20,195 nucleotides of DNA from a virus. The stretch spans positions 1 to 20,195 of IMG/VR virus record IMGVR_UViG_3300017769_000173; one strand, 5' to 3'. Under the pieces are notes generated by a model that saw nothing but the letters and a program-made list of their open reading frames with translations, had not been told where the DNA came from and ran no database searches. Shown one piece after another: positions 1 through 7,109 of the stretch (positions are counted from its first letter, which is position 1; every line of letters starts with the position of its first letter). Position numbers and translations under genes: made by a program.

Positions 1-1948
1 CCATGTAAGTAGAGTCAGCTACAAGCTCTGAGTTGCCTGAGTTTTCTTCAAACCAAGCAGCTAGTGCTTCTTTAACTTCTGAAATAGGATCGTCTTTCGT
101 GATACCAAACTCTTCCATAGCTTCTAGCATTTGATTGTCGTACTTTATAAAGAAGTCTGTTTTATTCCTTACAGGTGGGGTAGTAGATACATCAGGTGCC
201 TCTTCTTGTTTCTTCGGCCTATCACCTAAACCTAGTAACGGAGTACTAGGTGGCTTTGCATTTGGTACGTCCAAAGGATCGGCTGCAATAACTCTAGCCT
301 CTTCTTCTGCAGGGCTTATTACATCGGGTTGCACTACATCTTTAAATGCCCCTGCCCCTACAGACCACATATCAAGAGGGCGTGGTGGTAGACCTGCAGC
401 TACACGCTCCTTACGAGACATTTCTTTCCACTCTGCCAGAGTAACATCTGACATAGACTTTTTCCAGTTGTTGACTTTAGTGATGTTGATAGCTGCTGTA
501 TCACGGGGGCTAGTACCTCTATCACTGAGGTTTATAGGCTGCTCTACAAATGCCTTGCTCTCTAAGATAGGTTTAGCAGCAGGGTTTGTTTGTATCTCTT
601 CCTGCATTTCTGGGGAAGCTAATACATAATCTGACACAGGTACACTAAGGGTTTCATCTGTCTGATGATTAAATACCCGCATATTACCGTCACCATCTTC
701 AAAGATAGTTGTGTTGGGTATTACAACGGAAGTAAAGGTTACTGCATCAGGCTCTAACGAGAAGGGCAAGCCTTCCATGTCTTGTGTTTGTACAGGGATA
801 GGAGCGTTGTCTTGATTAACAATCTTAACAGTCTCTACTGGTTGATCCGCTGCAGGTGCTGGAACAGAAGGCATTGTAGGTGCTTGCTGATTTGCTGTCT
901 CATCCAAAGGTAGTGCGGGTTGTTGTACATCAGTATCAGGCGCAGTAGGTGAGCTTTCTTCTGTTGGTTCTTCCTCTACTGCCCCACCTAAAGTTGTTGA
1001 AGTCCATCCCGGAACGCCTACGATGGTATCATACTGATTAGCCATACGCTTTACAAAAGTCTCACCAAAGTAAGCTGCAGCTTGATCCTGCACATAGGGC
1101 GCAAACTGCTCATTTAAAACTTGTAGTTTCTTCATTTCTGCTTGTGCTAATCTACCTTGAGCCTTTAAAAGCTCAGACTGTGAACCGTCTACGCCAGCAT
1201 CTACATTACGTTGGAATACAATAATGTCCTTTTTAGCTTGCTCTATTTCACTTTCTGCTTCTGTAAAGGCATCGTTAGCATTTACTGTAGACTGAAAATC
1301 TATACGGGCACTAGACACATCGTTCTCACTAAACAAGTTAGGAGACAGGTAAGTAAGGTAAGAGTTACCACCTACTTTATTGTATGCAGAGGATGACGCC
1401 ATTTGCTTTAGATCAAACAAGCTCATACCTTCATAGACTTCTTCTTGGTCTAGCTTGAAGCGAACATCGTCCATAGCAGTACGCCCAGTTGTACGATCCC
1501 ACCAGTTAGACTCAGGGCGTTTGTAATCTCCTGTGGTGTACTTACCAATGCCAAAACCTTCATCAAGCATGTCTTGTATAGTCACACCCGTCATAGCAGG
1601 ATCAAGAGTAGTGGCAGCAAATATATCAGCGTTGTTCTTCACAAAGTCTATACCTTGACTTGCTACACCTTTAGACAGAACACCATCTAAAGTAGACAAC
1701 CCATCTAAGCCATTCTCTGCATAAGCAGCCTTGACCATATCTTTTGTGCCGCCCTTACTAATGATTTTCTGTGTAAGGGTTTCAGCATTATTACGTGCTT
1801 TAATCTTCAAGTCAGCTTTAGCTTGATACGCAGCCTGATTCTCACGAAGATCATCCATGTAATCTTCTGCTTTTTTCTTACGTCTTTGAATGTTCGCTGC
1901 AGATGTCTTAAAAAACCCTGTCAGAAATGCCTGTGCTGCTTCACTCAT
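1..1948 (-). CDS. Large virion-associated protein, C-terminus beyond window edge
   Basis: I translated an uninterrupted frame of 649 codons from an ATG at 1948 to the left edge; the stop lies outside the window. The start sits 2 bases after the stop of the upstream gene, with a GAGG element just before it. The N-terminus (MSEAAQAFLTGFFKTSAANI) leads into a basic, probably helical stretch at about residues 18-60. A second coiled-coil-like stretch lies at about 235-280, followed by a Pro/Glu/Thr/Gln-rich linker at about 310-370. There is no signal peptide, membrane segment or catalytic motif. From memory, large proteins with this kind of N-terminus occur among virion proteins of marine phages, so an internal or ejected virion protein is my inference. 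Position at the end of the structural operon supports a virion role, but the exact function is unknown. Confidence 0.75.
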   Translation of the reverse strand, partial: MSEAAQAFLTGFFKTSAANIQRRKKKAEDYMDDLRENQAAYQAKADLKIKARNNAETLTQKIISKGGTKDMVKAAYAENGLDGLSTLDGVLSKGVASQGIDFVKNNADIFAATTLDPAMTGVTIQDMLDEGFGIGKYTTGDYKRPESNWWDRTTGRTAMDDVRFKLDQEEVYEGMSLFDLKQMASSSAYNKVGGNSYLTYLSPNLFSENDVSSARIDFQSTVNANDAFTEAESEIEQAKKDIIVFQRNVDAGVDGSQSELLKAQGRLAQAEMKKLQVLNEQFAPYVQDQAAAYFGETFVKRMANQYDTIVGVPGWTSTTLGGAVEEEPTEESSPTAPDTDVQQPALPLDETANQQAPTMPSVPAPAADQPVETVKIVNQDNAPIPVQTQDMEGLPFSLEPDAVTFTSVVIPNTTIFEDGDGNMRVFNHQTDETLSVPVSDYVLASPEMQEEIQTNPAAKPILESKAFVEQPINLSDRGTSPRDTAAINITKVNNWKKSMSDVTLAEWKEMSRKERVAAGLPPRPLDMWSVGAGAFKDVVQPDVISPAEEEARVIAADPLDVPNAKPPSTPLLGLGDRPKKQEEAPDVSTTPPVRNKTDFFIKYDNQMLEAMEEFGITKDDPISEVKEALAAWFEENSGNSELVADSTYM

Positions 1949-1950
1949 AT

Positions 1951-2523
1951 CTATTGCCCTCGCGCCATAAGACCTTGCGGTGTTTCACCTTCAACCATAG
2001 GCTCCTCTGGAGCTTCATCCATAGGCTGTTCTATTGCTGCTGCTTCTGGTTCTTCTTCTACAGCATCCTGCATACCACGAAGCATCTCTGTTCCTTCATC
2101 CTCGCCAGACTTAACGCTCTTCTCTATGGCGTCTGCAATGATTACATCTAAGCGACGCTTCTCACGCGCTGTGCGTAGCTTATCTGGGTCTACTGCTGTC
2201 TCAGGTGTATCAACACCATAGGGCACCATAGCGGCCTTTATATAAGCTCCTACGATAGGTGCAGCCAGCATCTGTACATCAACGGTGTGCAACCCTTTCA
2301 TAGTACCCATGATCATCAGGGTTTCTGTAACGTCCTGTATGTTAGCTCCAAGGTCAAACAATAGGGCCAGATCATCCATAGAGTCTTCATCAGAAAGCTT
2401 ATCAATATAGTACATGACAGCTTCTTCCATTGTATCCATCTCAGGTGGGTTTTCCCATGCATGGTTACGTGGTTCATCTGTTAGAGATTGACCTGGAATT
2501 GGGCCTTGAAATAAGTTTGTCAT
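1951..2523 (-). CDS. Acidic phage protein, probable virion or assembly component
   Basis: A 190-residue protein that starts 9 bases after the preceding stop; that stop and the following bases form TAAGGC, a plausible ribosome site. The N-terminal 20 residues hold a PIPGQSLTDEPRN motif followed by WENPPEMDTMEEAV. The middle (about 35-105) looks helical, with the segment GTMKGLHTVDVQMLAAPIVG. The C-terminal third is very acidic (EEEPEAAAIEQPMDEAPEEP) and probably disordered. I recall similar small proteins annotated as virion structural proteins in marine phages including T4-like cyanophages, but no biochemical role is known to me. Its place between the holin candidate and a large virion-like gene fits either a minor virion protein or an assembly partner for that large protein. 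Confidence 0.7.
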   Translation of the reverse strand: MTNLFQGPIPGQSLTDEPRNHAWENPPEMDTMEEAVMYYIDKLSDEDSMDDLALLFDLGANIQDVTETLMIMGTMKGLHTVDVQMLAAPIVGAYIKAAMVPYGVDTPETAVDPDKLRTAREKRRLDVIIADAIEKSVKSGEDEGTEMLRGMQDAVEEEPEAAAIEQPMDEAPEEPMVEGETPQGLMARGQ

Positions 2524-2532
2524 CTTTATGCC

Positions 2533-2976
2533 TTACTTTGTAAATCCTGCGCCAAAGTATAATCCTACGATGGCTGATACGATGTGTGTGTCTAAGGGGG
2601 TTATTACGAATCCGTTGGCGTACTTCCACTGGGTTGCTTCTGCAGGGCCAAACAGCCAGTTAAGGAAGCCGCCCTGTACTTCTGTGTACCCTACAATAAC
2701 GCTTACATCAGGATACCATACTGCCACCAGCTTAGGCAACACTATAATAGAGAACACAGCAGATAGAGCAATGATTCTACGTGTCCATGCAAAGTGCTTA
2801 TCTGTCTTACCTGCATCCCTAGCGCGGTTGACTTGATCTGCATTAAACTGAGCATTAGCAAGCATCATCTTATTCTGCTCTTGCTTGTTCTTCATGCTCT
2901 GGCCCCATATAGACATTACTCCCCCCAACACTGTTGAGAAGAGCATAGTCAGTAATTCTAGGGGTAAGCCAAACAT
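2533..2976 (-). CDS. Three-TM membrane protein, holin candidate
   Basis: A 147-residue protein with hydrophobic segments at about residues 3-23 (LPLELLTMLFSTVLGGVM), 66-87 (RRIIALSAVFSIIVLPKLVA) and 125-145 (VITPLDTHIVSAIVGLYFGA). Between the first two lies a charged, helical linker with KNKQEQNKMMLANAQFNADQ. Its ATG overlaps the stop of the endolysin gene by one base (TAATG), so the two are probably translated together. Size, membrane topology and direct pairing with a peptidoglycan hydrolase make a holin the best guess. The long polar linker and the large segment between the second and third hydrophobic stretches are unlike the simplest holins, so another inner-membrane or DNA-ejection role remains possible. 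The function is inferred from context, not from a signature motif. Confidence 0.7.
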   Translation of the reverse strand: MFGLPLELLTMLFSTVLGGVMSIWGQSMKNKQEQNKMMLANAQFNADQVNRARDAGKTDKHFAWTRRIIALSAVFSIIVLPKLVAVWYPDVSVIVGYTEVQGGFLNWLFGPAEATQWKYANGFVITPLDTHIVSAIVGLYFGAGFTK

Positions 2977-4454
2977 TATTTAGATGCTACTCTTGTGTCG
3001 GGTCTAGCGGAAGGACGAACACTAAATTGCCCAAATTGTTTCTTTAACCCTTCTACTTTATTCCATCTTCGATTTGCTTCTGGTTGGCCTCCAGCGTGTC
3101 CTACAACACGAGCCAAACCTGCTGCACTATTTACATCACTAAAACCTTTAAAATCAAAATAGGCTTTTACAGCCCTTAGTCCAATATCTTTATTTGTAAG
3201 AACAAGGTCAGGGTTTTTAACTAAGTCTACCCCTATAGCGTCGCCAATCCGTTTGTAATTATACTTACCTGTTATTTGTACTGGCCCTCGCCCTCTATAC
3301 TTAAAACCATCACCAGAATCGATATCGCCGTTGTCCATTCTGTTTGCGTAAACAATATTAAATATTTGCTCACCTAACTTTTCATTGTCCTCAGACTGGT
3401 CTAGTGCTTCTAATGCAGCTTTTCTTGCAGTCATCTTTGGTCCAAACTTACCACCATCCAAAGCGTATGGCGTAACAAACTTAGCTATTGCTCTATCTAC
3501 AGTGTAGTTATCTTCTACTCTATTGTCATAGCCTGTCTCTGCCTCTACAGTAGCCACAAAAGCAGCACGTAAAGTATCATTATCGAATGCGTTTGCAGCA
3601 AAATTCATCGCGTCTGTTTTATTAAAAGTAAAAGGCTCTCTGTTTGTAACTGGCCCAGCAGCTATAGCATCTTCTCTCGCAGACCCTTTATCTTCTACTA
3701 CTGGAGTAGTCTCTTCTGCAGTTTCTACCTCTTCCTCTGCTACTGCCTTGGGAGACATAATACCTTGAGGTGCACCTTTAGATTGTGTGATACCTTTCTT
3801 AGCTCTCTCCCTTGCTGCCTCTACAGCGCTTTTCTTAGCTTCCTCTTCCATGTCAACCACAGGTAAGCCCATATCAGCAGCTTCTTTCCTCATGGTTTGA
3901 CCTGCCAGCATTCTAGCTAGATCCATATCCTCTACAGATAAAGACCCTGCACTAGCCATCTGTACACCTTCACCTACAAAAGACGAACCTTTATTGGCGC
4001 GGTTACGTAGGTATGACCCTAAGCCAGAAGACAATTCATCTACCATAACATCTGGTTGCTTAGGTACAGTGATACCGTCTGATGCATCTTTAATAGTCAT
4101 TGAGTTATCATCAGATGGCGTACCGGGATTATACATGCCGGTAGCTTCAAGTAAGGCATCTTCAATACCGCTAGAGCCTTTAACCTTGTCAACGTAGGAT
4201 CGTAGCTCAGAGATATCAGGCTTAGGGCGACCCTTAGACATAAACGTTTGTTTAAACTTATCATCGTCCTTAAAGGAATCACGTAGGTTTTGATAGAAGC
4301 GCTCTAAAAAGTCGCCACCTGTACCTGATGCATCTGTATCAACCTGCCTATTACGAGACATGATAGAAGAGCTTGTATCTTCTGTTGACACATCGTTCTG
4401 TTCATCATTCTCAAAGACACTAAAGTCAGGTAGAAAGCGGTATTGATTAGCCAT
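2976..4454 (-). CDS. GH19 chitinase-like endolysin with long disordered N-terminus
   Basis: The C-terminal half (about residues 285-480) is a glycoside hydrolase family 19 (lysozyme-like fold) domain, expected to cleave the glycan strands of peptidoglycan. Visible family features are the AETG segment with Glu306, aligning with the HE(S/T)G catalytic acid, a second acid Glu314 in RVEDNY, and the substrate-cleft signature YRGRGPVQITGKYNYKRIG near 386-404. The first about 285 residues are polar, low in hydrophobics and probably disordered, with Glu/Ala/Thr-rich runs. I place the start at 4454 (MANQYRF), preceded by a good AAGGA site and 10 bases after the upstream stop. The frame stays open further upstream, but that part overlaps the upstream gene and encodes a basic, Gln-rich junk-like peptide. 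Typical phage GH19 endolysins are about 200 residues; the extra half suggests a virion-attached hydrolase or one needing a linker. Confidence 0.85.
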   Translation of the reverse strand: MANQYRFLPDFSVFENDEQNDVSTEDTSSSIMSRNRQVDTDASGTGGDFLERFYQNLRDSFKDDDKFKQTFMSKGRPKPDISELRSYVDKVKGSSGIEDALLEATGMYNPGTPSDDNSMTIKDASDGITVPKQPDVMVDELSSGLGSYLRNRANKGSSFVGEGVQMASAGSLSVEDMDLARMLAGQTMRKEAADMGLPVVDMEEEAKKSAVEAARERAKKGITQSKGAPQGIMSPKAVAEEEVETAEETTPVVEDKGSAREDAIAAGPVTNREPFTFNKTDAMNFAANAFDNDTLRAAFVATVEAETGYDNRVEDNYTVDRAIAKFVTPYALDGGKFGPKMTARKAALEALDQSEDNEKLGEQIFNIVYANRMDNGDIDSGDGFKYRGRGPVQITGKYNYKRIGDAIGVDLVKNPDLVLTNKDIGLRAVKAYFDFKGFSDVNSAAGLARVVGHAGGQPEANRRWNKVEGLKKQFGQFSVRPSARPDTRVASK

Positions 4455-4464
4455 TATATTATCC

Positions 4465-6849
4465 TTATCCGAATGCGCTACCAGCCCAAGCACCAACAGC
4501 GCCCCAGAAACCAGAAGTCTTTTCCGCTGCCGCTGTTGACGCTGCCGCCTGTGCTGCTTTATCTGCACCATACTTTGCTGCATCTGCTTGTATCTTAGCC
4601 ACCATAATTGAAGTAGCACGATCTGCATCATTGTTTGCTGTAGTATTAGCGAAACTCATCAAATCACGATACGTTTGAATTGTAGCATTATACGCATTCA
4701 ATGTCATCTGCCCCTGACGCTGTGCATCTAAACGGTTTGCTTCATTTTGTGCCGCATTATCTGCTGTTGTGTATGCCTGTGCCCATTGAGCGTTAGCCTG
4801 TGCTACCACTAAACGGTTTGTAGCGTTAAACTGCTCACGCTGATTAGCCTGTGCTGTGTTAAACTGTGATAAGGCATTAGCCTCACCTGCATTGAATCGT
4901 GACATAGCATTAGCTTGGTCAGCATTAGCGAGTTGTACCCGTGCTCCTAGATCAGCAAAGAATTGATTTACTTGGTTCTCACTAGAAGCGTTAAACTGTC
5001 GGGCAGCATTCTCTGCGGCCTGATCAGAAAGCATAGCATTGATCTGCGCCTGTGCTGCAAACATTGTAGTCTGCTGCTCATTAGATAGGTTAGCCATATC
5101 CATTTGAAGAAACGCATTAGCAGATTGTATGTTAGCTTGTTGGCGGTTGTTGAGGTTAGCCATGTCTACCTGTGACATAGCTGCAGCATCAGCCATGATC
5201 TTAGCATTCTTAGCGTTAAGGTTTGTTATATCAACAGTCTGTGCCATACGGGCATTCTCTAGCGCAATCTGTTGCTCTGCACTAAAATTCATATTGGCAA
5301 TGTCAGAGATCTTAGATGCGTTAGTTACACGAGCCTGAAACTCTTGGTTAAACTCCAAGCCTAGAAACTGAGCGCGTTGCTGTGCAGCGAACATAGCAGT
5401 CTGCTGCCTGTTTGACAGGTTCTGCATCTCAAAGCTTGCAACAGTCTTAGCATCTTGAGAGGCGATAGGGATAGCACTCTCCATTGCAGCCTGTACGATA
5501 GCCTGCCCCGCCATAGATGAAGATGACAGTCCACGACTAGCCATACGTGCAGCCGCTGCCCTCATAGCACCTGCAGCCCATGCAGGGGGAGCAGCACCCT
5601 CAAAGTCTTCCATCAAACCAGTTAGCTGGCCCTGTACAGTAGCATCAGTTGATGGTGCACCTGTAGCTGCCTCAAAGTTTACTTCTTTCTTTACGCGCTC
5701 CATATCTACTGTGGAGCCTTCAATCATCTCACCCGCTTCTACCTTGCGAGTAGGTGCACCTTCTACGCGACGAGCTTGTTCAATCTGTTCAACAGTAAGA
5801 CCTAAACTTTTTAGCTCCTCTGGTGACATTGTAGCAGCTTCTGCTAATGCATCAGAGCTAGGCTTACCTGTAGCAGCTTTTAACTTCTTGAGTGTATCAC
5901 TTACTTCTTCAGAAACAGTCTCAGGAAGAACAGTAGCAGCAGGTGGTTTTACAGGTGCTGTAACTGCAGCAGCAGGTGTAGCAACAGTAGCAACAGCTTC
6001 ATCTACAGTAGCAGCTTCACCTGTGCCTTCTGCAATTTCACCTGATTCCTTTTGTTCTTCTGTAGTCTCTTTAACTTCTGTATCTTTTACTAAAGTCTCA
6101 GGGCTTTCTAAAGCAGTTTTAGTTAGCGCAGCAGCAGCCTTACCTGCCTCAGACATTGGGTCAGGCTTATCCTCTTTATCATCTACAGGATCATTAGTAG
6201 CCTCTTTATCATCATCTGCACCAGATGTATCGCCACCTTCTGCAAAGCCGTATCTCATTGTAATAGCCTCTTGAAGAGCGTCCTTCTTAGTTTGTGCTTC
6301 CATATCAATCTGAGCGAAACCCATGTCTAGCTCTTTTTTCTTTTCAAAAACAGCCTTTAAATCCTGAGGTTGTTGATTGGGTGCATAGTTATTACCGCCA
6401 GACAAATCGCCGCTTGGTAAAATCTCGCCACCGCCACCGTGTGAGTGAGGTGGTACACCTGCTGAAACAGGTACGGCTGCAGGTTGTTTTATAGGTTGTT
6501 GACCTATAGCAGAATAAAGAGTATCGGCTATTGGCATACCACCTGGTCTAGGGGTTATACCGTCAGGTCTTTGAAAAGGGTTATCAGGACGGGGCTTCAT
6601 CTGCGGCATCACCTGACCAGCACCTGAAAAACCCCTACGTTGGGCACTTAAACGCGATTCCAGATCAACAAAGCCACCCTCTGCCATGCCTATACGCTTC
6701 TGTGCCATCTGTGTCATTTTACCTACACGGGCTGCTAGGGCAGGGTTAGCTGCAATAATCTTTTCTTGCTCATCAGACTGCATACCTTTAAGGCTAGGAT
6801 CAATTTTACCTAACTGCTCTGGTGTAAATCCTGCAAAACGTTTAGCCAT
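4465..6849 (-). CDS. 794-residue Ala/Gln/Asn-rich virion protein, probable internal/ejection protein
   Basis: No catalytic motif is visible. The N-terminus has an alpha-helical segment (FTPEQLGKIDPSLKG) and a MAEGGF motif near residue 54; a second FAEGG motif lies near 201. Residues about 203-320 are an acidic, Ala/Thr/Val-rich low-complexity stretch. From about residue 440 to 770 the protein is nearly all Ala, Gln, Asn and Met in degenerate repeats such as NLSNRQQTAMFAAQ, NLNNRQQANIQ and NLSNEQQTTMFAAQ, predicted to form long helices. It ends with a small Gly/Trp-rich tail (SGFWGAVGAWAGSAFG) that could touch membrane. The start is 11 bases after the previous stop, with TAAGGAT as ribosome site. 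From memory, similar long Gln/Asn/Ala-rich structural proteins occur in marine phages. An internal core or DNA-ejection protein is my inference from composition, length and neighbours. Confidence 0.75.
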   Translation of the reverse strand: MAKRFAGFTPEQLGKIDPSLKGMQSDEQEKIIAANPALAARVGKMTQMAQKRIGMAEGGFVDLESRLSAQRRGFSGAGQVMPQMKPRPDNPFQRPDGITPRPGGMPIADTLYSAIGQQPIKQPAAVPVSAGVPPHSHGGGGEILPSGDLSGGNNYAPNQQPQDLKAVFEKKKELDMGFAQIDMEAQTKKDALQEAITMRYGFAEGGDTSGADDDKEATNDPVDDKEDKPDPMSEAGKAAAALTKTALESPETLVKDTEVKETTEEQKESGEIAEGTGEAATVDEAVATVATPAAAVTAPVKPPAATVLPETVSEEVSDTLKKLKAATGKPSSDALAEAATMSPEELKSLGLTVEQIEQARRVEGAPTRKVEAGEMIEGSTVDMERVKKEVNFEAATGAPSTDATVQGQLTGLMEDFEGAAPPAWAAGAMRAAAARMASRGLSSSSMAGQAIVQAAMESAIPIASQDAKTVASFEMQNLSNRQQTAMFAAQQRAQFLGLEFNQEFQARVTNASKISDIANMNFSAEQQIALENARMAQTVDITNLNAKNAKIMADAAAMSQVDMANLNNRQQANIQSANAFLQMDMANLSNEQQTTMFAAQAQINAMLSDQAAENAARQFNASSENQVNQFFADLGARVQLANADQANAMSRFNAGEANALSQFNTAQANQREQFNATNRLVVAQANAQWAQAYTTADNAAQNEANRLDAQRQGQMTLNAYNATIQTYRDLMSFANTTANNDADRATSIMVAKIQADAAKYGADKAAQAAASTAAAEKTSGFWGAVGAWAGSAFG

Positions 6850-6860
6850 CTATCTTATCC

Positions 6861-7109
6861 TTACTTGCCTACTTGCATCCACACAGCAGTAGCTATGAAT
6901 GTCAGTACTGCAACTGTACCTAATTGTACGAGTGTTTTCCATATACTTTTCTTTGTATCGCGCCATGAGTCTAATAGACTACGTAATTCTTTAATATCAG
7001 TAGCTGCATCCATGTCTGATAAACCTAAGTCACACAGAGCCTGTTTAGCACCCTTCTTGGCGGCTCTATCCAGAATAGCTTCTAATTTTTCTGAGGTTAA
7101 GGTGTCCAT
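6861..7109 (-). CDS. Small C-terminal-TM protein (DUF6127-like), holin or spanin-like candidate
   Basis: An 82-residue protein with a cytoplasmic-looking N-terminal helix (EKLEAILDRAAKKGAKQALC), then DLGLSDMDAATDIKELRSLL followed by DSWRDTKKSIWKT, and one membrane segment at about residues 60-78 (TLVQLGTVAVLTFIATAVWM). The AxxGAKxAL...LGL....DI.ELR.LLD.WRDT..... pattern matches my memory of the DUF6127 family, found mainly in phages and prophages of Alphaproteobacteria. Its ATG directly follows the stop of the fibre gene (TAAATG), so it is likely translated by coupling. The function of the family is unknown to me; a role in lysis or at the membrane during infection is suggested by the single TM segment and by the endolysin gene two genes downstream. 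Confidence 0.75.
   Translation of the reverse strand: MDTLTSEKLEAILDRAAKKGAKQALCDLGLSDMDAATDIKELRSLLDSWRDTKKSIWKTLVQLGTVAVLTFIATAVWMQVGK

Noticed and set aside
135-629. 164-residue plus-strand frame near the left edge
   Set aside because: Lies wholly opposite the long minus-strand frame 1948-1, which has better coding character.
2528-2836. 102-residue plus-strand frame opposite the three-TM protein
   Set aside because: Antisense shadow; the minus-strand frame has TM segments, a coupled start and operon position.
4455-4631. N-terminal extension of the GH19 protein by 59 residues
   Set aside because: The extension lies in another frame of the upstream gene's last 160 bases, encodes a Gln/Arg-rich peptide, and the ATG at 4454 has a better ribosome site (AAGGA) and natural spacing.
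5711-6274. 187-residue plus-strand frame
   Set aside because: Mirror of the Ala/Thr/Glu-rich low-complexity part of the 794-residue gene.
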